From the NCBI GenBank assembly GCA_004297725.1, contig SCUS01000078.1, positions 62,001 through 126,000 of the forward strand: DNA of 64,000 bases. The letters run 5' to 3'. The notes beneath the pieces were generated by a model. That model was not told the origin of the DNA. It worked only from the letters and a program-made list of their open reading frames with translations, and did not search any database. The DNA is from Myxococcaceae bacterium. Its GTDB lineage: Bacteria > Myxococcota_A > Polyangia > Polyangiales > Ga0077539. This document shows, piece after piece, positions 33,649-43,860 of this stretch. A program made the position numbers and the translations under genes. The number at the start of each line of letters is the position of its first letter. Positions within the stretch are counted from its first letter, which is position 1.

Positions 33649-35001
33649 CTACCGGTCGGGACAGGCCAGGCCGTAGCGTTTGAGGGTCTTGATGACCTCT
33701 CGCCTGGGGAGGCCGAGCGCGCGGCCGATCTCCGCGATGTTGCCGTTGAGTCGCTTGTGGGTCTGCTCGACGTGGTCGCGCTCGAAGAACTCCACCAGCC
33801 GGTCGCGAGCGACCTTCGGGGGCGGCGGCTTGGGCCGGGCGTTGAGCGGCATCACCAGCGCGGCGCGGGCGCGGGCGAGGCCCGACTTGGGGAGCTGCAG
33901 CGGCGGGGCGTCGACCTGAAGGGCCTTGCCGATGAGCTGCCGGAGCTCGCGCACGTTGCCGGGGTACTCGCGGGCGAGCAGCCGGTCGAAGTCGTGGTTC
34001 TCGAAATCGAGCTCGGCGCCGCAGACCTCCCGGGCGAACTGGCGCACCAGCAGCGGGATGTCTTCGGCGCGCGCCCTCAGCGGCGGCACCACGATGCGCA
34101 CCGCGGCGGCGTGGGGCACCAGCTCCTTGCGGAACCTCCCCTCGGCCCCTTCGCGGCGGATGTCGATGTTGGAGGTGGCGATGATGCGCGCGTCGAGCAC
34201 GCCCTCCTCGCGGCGCTCATAAAGCGACAGCAGGGCGGTCTGCTCGGCGGGGGTGGCCTTGTCGATGCGGTCGACGAGCAGCGTGAAGGTGTCGGTGCGC
34301 TGAGCGAGGCTGGAGAGCGTCGGGCGCTCGTGCGAAGGGAGCCGGAAGTCGATGGACGCCATCGGCGAGGCGGCGAAGCGCGAGCTCGCGTGGACGGCCC
34401 TCGCGATGAGGCTGCGCCCGGTGCCCGACTCGCCCTCGAGGATGATCGGGGCGTCGGAGGGCGCCACCCGCTCGAGCAGGGCGAAGAGCGTACGCATGCC
34501 CAGCGACTGCCCGAGCACCGGGCCGAAGCTGTTGCGCTCGCTCGGGGTGACCGGCACGGGGATGTCGCCGGAGAGGAGCTGGAGGGTGCTGCGACCGAGG
34601 CTCACCTCGGTGCCCATGGGGAAGACGCTGTGCTGCACCTTGGTGGAGCCGACGTAGGTGCCGCCGTCGCTGCCGAGGTCGCGCACCCGGATGCCGCCGG
34701 CCACCAGGGCGATCTCCAGGTGGTACTTGCCTACCTGCGGATCGCGCAGGATGAGGTCGTTGTCGGAGTGGGTGCCCACCAGGAGCGTGCCCGCCTCGAG
34801 CAAGGCCTCCCGCCCGCGGTCGGGCCCGCTCGTCACCCTCACGCGGACCCGACGCACGAGCAGATTGCCCGTCGCGTCGGTGCTGAGGATGCCGGTAAGC
34901 GGGGCGAAGCGCAGGGGGTTGGTGGCCCGCACCCGACCCGCGGCCTTGACCTGCGGATCGGAGTCGAGCAACTCCGCGCCCTCCTGCGGGATCACCTTCA
35001 C
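33649..35001 (-). CDS. FHA-domain protein with degenerate sigma54-activator AAA domain and Fis-type HTH
   Basis: 450 residues from a GTG at 35001. An FHA domain (about 70-140; GTHSDNDLILRDPQVGKYHL, DGGTYVGSTKV) is followed by a sigma54-activator-like AAA domain (about 160-365) and a Fis-like HTH (405-444, NGNIAEIGRALGLPRREVIK). The AAA domain is damaged at several points: Walker A reads GESGTGRS (190-197) with R196 instead of Lys, Walker B reads LLVDRID instead of FLDEI, and no GAFTGA loop is present between 210 and 240. The Arg-rich PLRARAEDIPLL and YPGNVRELRQL remain. It is thus unlikely to hydrolyse ATP or open sigma54 promoters and may act as a phosphothreonine-responsive DNA-binding protein. 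Confidence 0.83.
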   Translation of the reverse strand: MKVIPQEGAELLDSDPQVKAAGRVRATNPLRFAPLTGILSTDATGNLLVRRVRVRVTSGPDRGREALLEAGTLLVGTHSDNDLILRDPQVGKYHLEIALVAGGIRVRDLGSDGGTYVGSTKVQHSVFPMGTEVSLGRSTLQLLSGDIPVPVTPSERNSFGPVLGQSLGMRTLFALLERVAPSDAPIILEGESGTGRSLIARAVHASSRFAASPMASIDFRLPSHERPTLSSLAQRTDTFTLLVDRIDKATPAEQTALLSLYERREEGVLDARIIATSNIDIRREGAEGRFRKELVPHAAAVRIVVPPLRARAEDIPLLVRQFAREVCGAELDFENHDFDRLLAREYPGNVRELRQLIGKALQVDAPPLQLPKSGLARARAALVMPLNARPKPPPPKVARDRLVEFFERDHVEQTHKRLNGNIAEIGRALGLPRREVIKTLKRYGLACPDR

Positions 35002-35304
35002 GTCACACCCACCATCACCGCCACGGTTCAACGCACTCTCCCCACCCCGAACTCGAAGACAGGAGAACCTCCGGTGGGAGGCCCAACCCTCGACTGAAGC
35101 GGTACGAGCCCAAGCATAGCGACGACATCTGGGGAAGGCCATCCAAAGATTTGCGTCGCGGCTCCTCCAGTACTTTTGCATCACCCTCGCGCCTCCAGGC
35201 GATTGCGGCGTTTGCGATTGACAAGCCCGCGGAGCTCTCGCAAGTCGCTGCGCGCCGCAGGCTCGCGGCCCGCGAGAGCGGCCATGCAGGGAGTCACCAC
35301 GCCG
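35002..35304. other. Divergent intergenic region between FHA gene and larC
   Basis: 303 bases hold the promoters of both flanking genes. It is somewhat less GC-rich than the genes. A TTGACA at 35218-35223 could be a -35 for larC but no clear -10 follows. I see no RNA gene or repeat. Confidence 0.4.
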
Positions 35305-36600
35305 ATGCCGCACGACGATCCGGGCCCGCAGCACACCGACCGAGACGAGACCGGCGACGACCCCGGGGCGTGGCAGGCGCCGGCCCCGCTCGACCACGGC
35401 GCGGGGGTGGGCCGCGTGCTGCACCTCGACGCCTTCGCGGGCGTCGCCGGGGACATGATGGTCGCCGCGCTCCTCGACCTCGGCGTGCCGACCGCGGCCA
35501 TCACCGGAGCGCTCGACGTGCTCCCGGTGCACGGCTACGAGCTCGCGCTGGCGCACCGCACCGACCACGGCGTGGTGGCGACGCGCTTCCTGGTGGACGT
35601 CACCGACCCGCAGCCGCACCGGCGCTACCGGGACATCCGCGCGATGCTGGAGTCCTCCTCGCTGCCGCCGGGCGTGCGAGACCGGGCCCTCGCGACCTTC
35701 GCCGTGCTCGCCCGCGCCGAGGGCCGGGTGCACCGGATGGACCCCGAGGAGGTGCACTTCCACGAGGTCGGCGCGGTCGACGCGATCGTCGACGTGGTGG
35801 CCGCGTGCGCCGGGCTCGACTGGCTCGGGGCGCGCGTCAACGCCGGCCCGCTGCCCATGTCCCGGGGCTTCGTGCGCGCCGAGCACGGGGTGCTGCCGGT
35901 GCCCGCGCCCGCGGTGCTGGAGATCCTGTCGGGCGTTCCCACGGTGGGCGCGGCGGTGCAGGGAGAGATGGTCACCCCGACCGGGGCGAGCCTCGTGCGC
36001 GCCAACGCGACGACCTTCGAGCCGTGGCCCTCGATGTCGCCGGTGGTGACCGGCTTCGGCGCCGGGACGAAGCGCTGGCCCGACCGCCCCAACCTCCTTC
36101 GCGTGGTGCTGGGCGACCCGACCCCGGCGGCGGAGTCGTCGAGCGCGCGCGACGCGGCGACCCACCAGGAGCTGCGCTGCAACCTCGACGACCTGAGCGC
36201 CGAGCTGGTGGCCGTGCTCACCGAGCGCCTGCTGCGGGAGGGCGCGCTCGACGCCTGGACCTCCCCCATCGGGATGAAGAAGGGTCGCCCCGGGGTGATG
36301 GTGACCGCCCTGGTGCGCTCGGCCGACCGGGAGCGCCTGGCCGGGGTGATGCTGGCCGAGAGCGGCTCGCTCGGGGTGCGCTGGAGCGGCGCCGAGCGCA
36401 TCGAGCGCCCCAGGGAGACGGTGACCGTGGAGACCGCCTACGGTCCGGTGCCGGTGAAAGTGGCGCGCAACGACGGGATGGCCCCGCAGGCGCACCCCGA
36501 GCTCGAGGCCTGCCGCACCGTCGCCGCGCAGCACGGGGTCCCGGTGCGCGTGGTGGTCGCCTCCGCGCTCGGCGCCTGGTGGGTCACCCGGGGCACCTGA
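35305..36600 (+). CDS. larC: Nickel pincer cofactor biosynthesis protein LarC
   Basis: Inserts nickel into the pyridinium-based pincer cofactor of lactate racemase-type enzymes, using CTP (known for the family). 431 residues, formerly DUF111: LHLDAFAGVAGDMMVAALLD at the start, EEVHFHEVGAVDAIVDVVAA, GPLPMSRGFVRAEHGVLPVP, TPTGASLVRA, LRCNLDDLSAELVA and SPIGMKKGRPGVMVTAL. In Lactiplantibacillus the protein is split by a programmed frameshift; here it is one frame. ATG at 35305 is preferred because AGGGAG lies 11 bases upstream; an ATG at 35284 is in frame. No larA, larB or larE gene is in the window. Confidence 0.93.
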   Translation: MPHDDPGPQHTDRDETGDDPGAWQAPAPLDHGAGVGRVLHLDAFAGVAGDMMVAALLDLGVPTAAITGALDVLPVHGYELALAHRTDHGVVATRFLVDVTDPQPHRRYRDIRAMLESSSLPPGVRDRALATFAVLARAEGRVHRMDPEEVHFHEVGAVDAIVDVVAACAGLDWLGARVNAGPLPMSRGFVRAEHGVLPVPAPAVLEILSGVPTVGAAVQGEMVTPTGASLVRANATTFEPWPSMSPVVTGFGAGTKRWPDRPNLLRVVLGDPTPAAESSSARDAATHQELRCNLDDLSAELVAVLTERLLREGALDAWTSPIGMKKGRPGVMVTALVRSADRERLAGVMLAESGSLGVRWSGAERIERPRETVTVETAYGPVPVKVARNDGMAPQAHPELEACRTVAAQHGVPVRVVVASALGAWWVTRGT

Positions 36601-36649
36601 GCGCCAAGTTTGCTGGACACGATGTCCGCAGGCTAGCGTCGATGCCGGA

Positions 36650-38617
36650 ATGCCCGTCGTCACGCCTCGGATCGTGATCACCCTCGCCGATGCGCTGCTT
36701 CGGGAGACCGTCCACGCCTCGCTCGCGTCCGTCGGGTGCCCCCTGGTCGACGCGGAGCAGGCCGGCGCCGACGACCTCGTGCACGTGATCGACGCCGACG
36801 CGCTGGTCCCGGGGCCGCACACCGGCGCTCCCCTGCTGGCCCTCAGCGCCGACGCCACCTCCGTCACGCGGGCCTTCGCGCAGGGCGCCGACGACGTGCT
36901 CCGGGTGCCCTTCGACCCGGGCGAGCTCGGCGCTCGGGTCGCGCGCCTGCGACAACTGCGCGAGCGCGACCTCGACCTCCAGCGCCGCGCCCGCGACGCC
37001 CGCGTGCTGCTCGAGCTCACGCAGACCCTGACGGTGAACACCGACGCCCGGGAGATCCTTCGCACGGTGGTCTGTCGGCTCGCGGCGGTCGCGGCCGTCG
37101 ACCGCTGCTCCGTGGTGCTCGCGCGCGACGATTACGAGCTCGGGTATGTCGTCGCCTGCAACGACGACCCCGACGCGCTCGACCGGCCCATCGACCTCGG
37201 GCGCTACCCCGAGATCCAGCAGGTGCTCGTCTCGCGCCGGCCGCTGCTCATCGACGACGCCCCGACGCACCCGCTGCTCGACGCCGTGCGCGAGCTGGTG
37301 AGCGGCACCCGCTTCCCCTACCTGGCGCTCTTCCCCATCGCGCTCGAGCAGCGGGCCTTCGGGGTGCTCTTCCTCCGCGCGAGCGAGTCGCGCGGGCGCC
37401 TCGACGAGCGCGAGCAGGCCCTCTGCGAGACCATCGCCAACGCCACCGCCGCGGCGCTGCGCAACGCGCGCGAGATCCAGCGGCTGCGGGAGGAGCGCCT
37501 CGCGGTGAGCCACGCCCGCCTCGAGGCCGAGCGCCGGCTGCAGGTGCTCGAACCCTACGCCGACCTCTTCCTGGCCTCCGCCGACGGGATGGTCGTGGTC
37601 GACCTGGAGGGCCACCCCCTCTACTCCAACCCCCGGGTCACGGAGATCTCCGGGTACAGCGCCGAGGAGATCCGCGAACTGAAGATGCGCGACGTGGTGC
37701 CGGCCGAGGACATGCCGCGCCTGCGGATGCTGCGCGACGCCTTCGCCCGCCGGGAGTACCCCTCGAAGTTCGACCTTCGCCTGCGCCGCCGCGACGGCGA
37801 GGTGCACACCCTCTCGCTCTCCACCTCCGCCGCGCTGCGCGACGAGAACGCCGTGATCATCACCGTGCGCGACGTCACCGCCGAGCGCTCCACCGCCGCG
37901 GAGCTGGCGCGCACGCAGAGCTTCCTCACGTCGCTCATCGAGAGCTCGCCCGACGCGATCGTGGCCGCCTCGCACACCGGCGCCGTGCTGCTGCTCAACT
38001 CCGCCGCCGAGCGCATCCTCGGGTGGTGCCGCGCCGACCTCGGCCCCGACGCGGTGATCGACAGCTTCTTCCGGGAGGGGCACTTCCAGGAGTACGCGCG
38101 GCGGGTGCACGGCAGCGTCGAGGGGCGCATCGAGGGCGCCCGCAGCGAGGTCATCGCGCGCGACGGCGAGGTCATCCCGGTGCTGCTCTCCGCCGGAACC
38201 CTCCACGCCGAGGGCCCCGGGCCCGGGATGGTGGTGATCTTCTCCGACCAGCGCGAGCGCCTGCGCATCGAGGAGCGCCTCGCGCGGGTGCAGTCCGAGC
38301 TGGGGCGCACCGAGCAGCAGTCGATGATCGCCGAGCTCTCCGGGGCGGCGGCGCACGAGCTCAACCAGCCGCTCACCGCCATCCACGGCCACGCCGAGCT
38401 GATCAAGCGGCGGGCGGGCGAAGACCCCGCGATGACCCGCAGCGCCGAGGTGATCCTCCGGGAGGCGGGGCGAATGGCGGACATCGTCCGGCGCCTGGGG
38501 CAGGTCTCGCGCTTCGAGACCAAGCCCTACGTCGGCACCGCGAAGATCCTCGACCTCGAGCGATCGGCCCCGGAGGCCAGAGGGTCGCAGAGCAGCCGGC
38601 CGCCCTCGGCGGAGTGA
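36650..38617 (+). CDS. Sensor protein: receiver-like, GAF, two PAS and HisKA, no ATPase domain
   Basis: 655 residues. Residues 1-105 resemble a receiver fold but lack a convincing phosphorylatable aspartate arrangement. A GAF domain follows (about 120-280, DRCSVVLARDDYELGY), then a PAS domain (about 300-410, DGMVVVDLEGHPLYSNPRVT), a second PAS (about 420-540, SPDAIVAASHTGAVLLLNSA) and a HisKA helix pair with the H-box AAAHELNQPLTAIHGHAELI (H569). The frame ends 86 residues later without any N, G1 or G2 boxes, so the HATPase domain is missing. It could be phosphorylated in trans or act through dimerisation. It lies 49 bases after larC. Confidence 0.85.
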   Translation: MPVVTPRIVITLADALLRETVHASLASVGCPLVDAEQAGADDLVHVIDADALVPGPHTGAPLLALSADATSVTRAFAQGADDVLRVPFDPGELGARVARLRQLRERDLDLQRRARDARVLLELTQTLTVNTDAREILRTVVCRLAAVAAVDRCSVVLARDDYELGYVVACNDDPDALDRPIDLGRYPEIQQVLVSRRPLLIDDAPTHPLLDAVRELVSGTRFPYLALFPIALEQRAFGVLFLRASESRGRLDEREQALCETIANATAAALRNAREIQRLREERLAVSHARLEAERRLQVLEPYADLFLASADGMVVVDLEGHPLYSNPRVTEISGYSAEEIRELKMRDVVPAEDMPRLRMLRDAFARREYPSKFDLRLRRRDGEVHTLSLSTSAALRDENAVIITVRDVTAERSTAAELARTQSFLTSLIESSPDAIVAASHTGAVLLLNSAAERILGWCRADLGPDAVIDSFFREGHFQEYARRVHGSVEGRIEGARSEVIARDGEVIPVLLSAGTLHAEGPGPGMVVIFSDQRERLRIEERLARVQSELGRTEQQSMIAELSGAAAHELNQPLTAIHGHAELIKRRAGEDPAMTRSAEVILREAGRMADIVRRLGQVSRFETKPYVGTAKILDLERSAPEARGSQSSRPPSAE

Positions 38618-38621
38618 TCCC

Positions 38622-38650
38622 TTGCCCGCGGGCGCGGGGCGCTGTAGGAC
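38622..38650 (+). promoter_or_regulatory. Possible sigma70 promoter of rpoZ
   Basis: TTGCCC (38622-38627) and TAGGAC (38645-38650) are 17 bases apart, 58 bases before the rpoZ ATG. The -10 is a weak match. Confidence 0.3.
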
Positions 38651-38708
38651 TGCGCGGCTGTCGAGCGTGTGCCCGTTGCACGTCGGCCGCGCCTGAGGAG
38701 ACCGAACG

Positions 38709-38957
38709 ATGGCACGAGTAACCGTTGAAGACTGCCTGGACAACGAGGACAACCGCTTCGCGCTGGTGATCCTCGCCTCCAACCGCACCCGCCAGATCAT
38801 GAAGGGCGCGAAGGTCCAGCTCGAGGCGCACAAGTACAAGAACAAGCCCGCCGTGCTCGCGCTGCGCGAGATCGCCGCGGGCCGCGTGCACTACGATCGG
38901 CCGTCGCGCGAGGCCGTCGACACGTACATCGAAGAGCTCAAGCAGCGCTTCGGCTGA
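38709..38957 (+). CDS. rpoZ: RNA polymerase omega subunit
   Basis: 82 residues. The omega subunit stabilises the beta-prime subunit and takes part in ppGpp binding. The sequence has the family start [20 protein letters not shown], then the [12 protein letters not shown] helix and [15 protein letters not shown]. It is of typical length. GAGGAG stands eight bases before the ATG. Its last 67 bases overlap the convergent gene at 38891. gmk and spoT, its frequent partners, are not adjacent. Confidence 0.95.
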   Translation: MARVTVEDCLDNEDNRFALVILASNRTRQIMKGAKVQLEAHKYKNKPAVLALREIAAGRVHYDRPSREAVDTYIEELKQRFG

Positions 38958-39439
38958 TCGACCCCCTGGGCGGCGTAGCGTCGCACCAGGGCCTTGGTCA
39001 CGTCCCCTAGCGCCGACGCCTCCGCCAGCACCTCCACGAACTCCGGAAACTTCTCACCGAGCTCCACCAGCGCGACCGGCGACCCGCCGCCCGTGCGCTG
39101 GGCCTCCGCCGCCGCGCCTCGGTAGGCGAACTTACCCACCTCGGTAAGATATCCCACGTCGTCGGGCGCCGCGAAGAGCCCCGACCGGGCCAGCGCCGCG
39201 TCCCCGGTGGCGCAGAGCGCGTGCATCCGGACGCCGTCCTCGCAGGCCATCGCGTCGTCGAGCATCCACACCAGCGGGCGCTCGAGCAGCGCGGCCCCGT
39301 CGGTGCCGGCGCACGCGACCAGCAGGTCGGTCACATACTCCGTGGTCTCGGCCTCGGCGCCGACGCGCCGCCGACGCATCGCCTCGAGCACCATCCCCTG
39401 GAAGAACCCCCGCAGGTCTGCGCACGCCTCGATCGCCAT
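38891..39439 (-). CDS. Conserved hypothetical protein
   Basis: 182 residues from the ATG at 39439, preceded by a near-perfect AAGGAGGT. The pattern [66 protein letters not shown] and [16 protein letters not shown] matches a helical family of unknown function I have seen in delta-group bacteria. It has no signal peptide. The last 22 or so residues are encoded antisense to the end of rpoZ, so the two messages overlap tail to tail; the end of the protein is probably not under strong constraint. Confidence 0.7.
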   Translation of the reverse strand: MAIEACADLRGFFQGMVLEAMRRRRVGAEAETTEYVTDLLVACAGTDGAALLERPLVWMLDDAMACEDGVRMHALCATGDAALARSGLFAAPDDVGYLTEVGKFAYRGAAAEAQRTGGGSPVALVELGEKFPEFVEVLAEASALGDVTKALVRRYAAQGVDQPKRCLSSSMYVSTASRDGRS

Positions 39440-39698
39440 CCAGTACCTCCTTCGAAGCACTCCGTCGGGCGACCAGCAGCCCCGACCTGGGCGGCGATCG
39501 CACGGCGGATACCTCCCGAGTATGGGCTGCCCGCGTCACGCCCCGCACGACCTTGACGGGCGCGGGTCAGGCCCCGACCGGGAGCTCCCCGGGGCCGCGA
39601 CGGGCCCGCCATCCAGCGCCTGGCAGTCGGAGAGCCCGAGTGCTGATCCAGCGGAATCGTTCATGTTCCTGACCGGACGATGTCGTGCGGTGGACCCC
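39440..39698. other. Intergenic region upstream of the groE promoter
   Basis: About 260 bases with no gene I can support. Both strands contain only short open frames of atypical composition. The promoter of the minus-strand gene ending at 38891 should lie here, but I cannot point to it. Confidence 0.4.
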
Positions 39699-39726
39699 TT
39701 GACACCCCCCGATCGGAGTCTATGTT
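39699..39726 (+). promoter_or_regulatory. Sigma70-type promoter of groESL
   Basis: TTGACA (39699-39704) is a perfect -35, followed after 16 bases by TATGTT (39721-39726) as -10. Transcription would start near 39733, right before the CIRCE element. Confidence 0.7.
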
Positions 39727-39737
39727 GCGCGCCGCTC

Positions 39738-39764
39738 CTGGCAGTCGAGGCCGGTGAGTGCCAG
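39738..39764. promoter_or_regulatory. CIRCE operator (HrcA site)
   Basis: CTGGCAGTC, a nine-base spacer, and GAGTGCCAG form the CIRCE inverted repeat (consensus TTAGCACTC-N9-GAGTGCTAA) with one mismatch between arms. Its position at the predicted transcription start of groESL is classic. HrcA itself is not encoded in the window. Confidence 0.82.
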
Positions 39765-39938
39765 AAATCGCGCCCGGCCACTCTCCGCCTCAGGGAGGAT
39801 TGGACGCCGAGCGGGGCTGGCACCAGCTTGCCCGACGACGGTCCAGGGGAAGGACTTCGACCCGGTGGCGATTTCGCGCCGAGCCGATTGGATCAAATCC
39901 CGTTCACACCACAACCCACGATTCGAGGAGACAGCGTC

Positions 39939-40232
39939 ATGAAGATTCGTCCACTGCAGGACCGCATCCTGGTCAAGCGCCTTGAGGCCGAGATGAAGAC
40001 CAAGGGCGGGATCATCATCCCCGACTCCGCCAAGGAGAAGCCCATCGAGGGCCAGGTCATCGCCGTGGGCGCGGGCAAGGTCGGCGACGACGGCAAGCTC
40101 CGCCCCGTCGAGGTCAAGGCCGGCGACAAGATCCTCTTCGGCAAGTACTCGGGCACCGAGGTGAAGATCGACGACGTCGAGCACCTGATCATCCGCGAGG
40201 AAGACGTCCTCGGCGTGATCACCAGCGACTGA
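39939..40232 (+). CDS. groES: Co-chaperonin GroES
   Basis: 97 residues. Caps the GroEL folding chamber. The sequence shows [20 protein letters not shown], the mobile loop [19 protein letters not shown] and the C-terminal [24 protein letters not shown] precedes the ATG by eight bases. The leader from the predicted promoter is about 200 bases long and holds the CIRCE element. groEL follows after 51 bases. Confidence 0.97.
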   Translation: MKIRPLQDRILVKRLEAEMKTKGGIIIPDSAKEKPIEGQVIAVGAGKVGDDGKLRPVEVKAGDKILFGKYSGTEVKIDDVEHLIIREEDVLGVITSD

Positions 40233-41927
<1,695 letters not shown>

Positions 41928-41970
41928 TCGAAGTCCTCCGCTGACCTCCAACCCGTAAGGTCTCGCTCGG

Positions 41971-42003
41971 CGCCCCGCCTGGATTCACCTCCAGCGCGGG
42001 GCG
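41971..42003 (+). terminator. Hairpin terminator of groESL
   Basis: CGCCCCGCCTGGA (41971-41983) pairs with TCCAGCGCGGGGCG (41990-42003) with a one-base bulge and a six-base loop. A weakly T-rich stretch follows. It is 44 bases past the groEL stop. Confidence 0.65.
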
Positions 42004-42062
42004 TCGGCGTTGTGGCGTTGTTGTATCCACCGGGGCCGTTGTTCTACGGTCCGCTCCCTCCC

Positions 42063-43841
42063 ATGCGCTTGCATCATCTCGCCCTGGCCGCCGCGGTGGG
42101 CGCCGCGGCCTGCGAGGGGACCGCCCCCGCCCGCCCGGCAGCCCGCACCATCGCCAGCGCGCGACGCAGCGCCCCCCGCGCCGGACGCCGTGGCGCCAAC
42201 GCCCCGTCGCCCCCCGCGGTCGACTCCGTGGCGCGCTGCCCGGAGGAGACCTTCCGCACCCTCTCCCGCTACCGCGCCGGGCGCACCGTGCACTTCGGCC
42301 CGCTGTGCACCGAGGTCTTCCGCGGCCGCTTCTCGGCGGTGATGGCCACTGGCACCGCGGACGAGGCCTCCGACGTCTGGGTGCTCTTCCACGACCCTCG
42401 GGGCGACGAGATCCACAGGGTGCGCCGCTGGCCCGTCGGGGCCCGCATCGCCTTCGGCCGCATCGCCCAGGGGTGGGTCTACCTCCTCGGCCGCACCGTC
42501 GCGACCGAGGACATGCCCGCCAACACCAACGTGCTCACCATCTTCCCGCTGCCCCGGCCCGGCGGCGGCGCCCCGGAGGTGGGCCTGCTCTCTCCGCTCG
42601 AGGCGGGGCTGCTGAGGGCGAGCGACGTCGACGACCTCGACCGCCGGCTCACCTTCGAGATGCCCCCCGCCGACCCGTCCCCTCAAGAGGCCGAGCGCAC
42701 CGTGCGCGCCATCGCCGAGGGCGGCCCCAACACCCTGCTCGATCACCTCACCCCCGAAGGGGCGCCGACGCTGCGGGCCTGGCAGGTGGGCGCCTTCCAG
42801 GAGTCGGACTACGTGTCGCCGCAGGGCGACCCGACCAGCCCCCACCTCGCCCGCGCGGTGGCCCTCCTGCGGGAGCTCTCGCAGTCCATGGACTGCTCCG
42901 CGGGCGACCGCTGCATCGGGCGGCCCGCGCAGGCGCTCGGCCGGGGCGCGATCCCTCCCACGCAGGTGATGCTCCTCAAGGACGGTCAGCGCGTGGTGGT
43001 GGCGGCCCTGCTCGCCGAGGCGGGAGCCCCCCACGAGGAGGCCGGCCGCGTCACCCCGTGGGGCGCCGAGCGCATCGACGACGCCGACGATCGTTCGCTC
43101 GCCGAACGCTTCGCCATGGACGGCGCGGTGGTCGGCCCGGTGGTGGGCGCCGCCCGGGGAGAGGAGCGCGTGGTGGCCTTCGAGGTGGGCGTCGCCAGCG
43201 GAGGGCGCGAGGTGCGCGCGTACGTGATCGCGCCCGGTCGAGCGCCCAGGGCCTACGTCGACCGGAGCCTCGGCGAGGTCACCGGCGACCGCACGCTGCA
43301 CCTGCGGGACTTCGAGCGCGACGGCGGCTTCGAGCTCATCTCCACCGGGCAGCACCGCGACGGCGCCACGGTGGTGAGCATCGCGAGCCAGGCCGCCCCT
43401 CGCTCCGTCGCCCAGCACGCCCTCACGCACCGGCTCGACATGCTCCGCGTGGCCTTCAACCTCACCGAGATGCGCGCCATCGACGGCGCGCTGCGAGGCT
43501 ACCGCCCCTCGCCCGCCGATCCGGAGACGGCGTGCGCCCTGCTCGAGCGCGTGGCGCCGCTGGAGCCCAGGGCCTTCCTCGCGGCCACGGGCGGGACGCT
43601 CGCGGTGATCCCCTACCGCGAACCCGGGCAGCCGCTGCGGGGCGAGCCCCGGAGGCTGGCGCGCCGAGAGCTGGGTGACCCGCGCTCGGTGCTCGGCATC
43701 TTCGCGGGGCAGCGCTGCGGCGAACTGCGCTGCGACTGGCCCCAGAGCCTCTGCCACCTCGCCGACGACTCCCGAGAGGGCGTGCTCTGGTTCGGGGACG
43801 GCGGACGGCGCATCGCCGCGGTGTCCCTCCAGACTCCCTGA
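42063..43841 (+). CDS. Predicted lipoprotein, unknown function
   Basis: 592 residues from the ATG at 42063: MRLHHLALAAAVGAAAC is a lipoprotein signal with the lipid-bearing Cys. A basic Ala/Pro/Arg-rich linker follows, then a large region of beta strands without a domain I recognise (GRTVHFGPLCTEVF, SDVWVLFHDPRGDEIHRVRR, GWVYLLGRTVATED, RLDMLRVAFNLTEMRAID). A few conserved-looking cysteine pairs (DCSAGDRC, CGELRCDWPQSLC) suggest disulfides. It is convergent with the pseudokinase gene. An in-frame ATG at 42012 is possible but would bury the signal peptide. Confidence 0.6.
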   Translation: MRLHHLALAAAVGAAACEGTAPARPAARTIASARRSAPRAGRRGANAPSPPAVDSVARCPEETFRTLSRYRAGRTVHFGPLCTEVFRGRFSAVMATGTADEASDVWVLFHDPRGDEIHRVRRWPVGARIAFGRIAQGWVYLLGRTVATEDMPANTNVLTIFPLPRPGGGAPEVGLLSPLEAGLLRASDVDDLDRRLTFEMPPADPSPQEAERTVRAIAEGGPNTLLDHLTPEGAPTLRAWQVGAFQESDYVSPQGDPTSPHLARAVALLRELSQSMDCSAGDRCIGRPAQALGRGAIPPTQVMLLKDGQRVVVAALLAEAGAPHEEAGRVTPWGAERIDDADDRSLAERFAMDGAVVGPVVGAARGEERVVAFEVGVASGGREVRAYVIAPGRAPRAYVDRSLGEVTGDRTLHLRDFERDGGFELISTGQHRDGATVVSIASQAAPRSVAQHALTHRLDMLRVAFNLTEMRAIDGALRGYRPSPADPETACALLERVAPLEPRAFLAATGGTLAVIPYREPGQPLRGEPRRLARRELGDPRSVLGIFAGQRCGELRCDWPQSLCHLADDSREGVLWFGDGGRRIAAVSLQTP

Positions 43842-43860
43842 AGGGCGCTCGGCGACCCGA

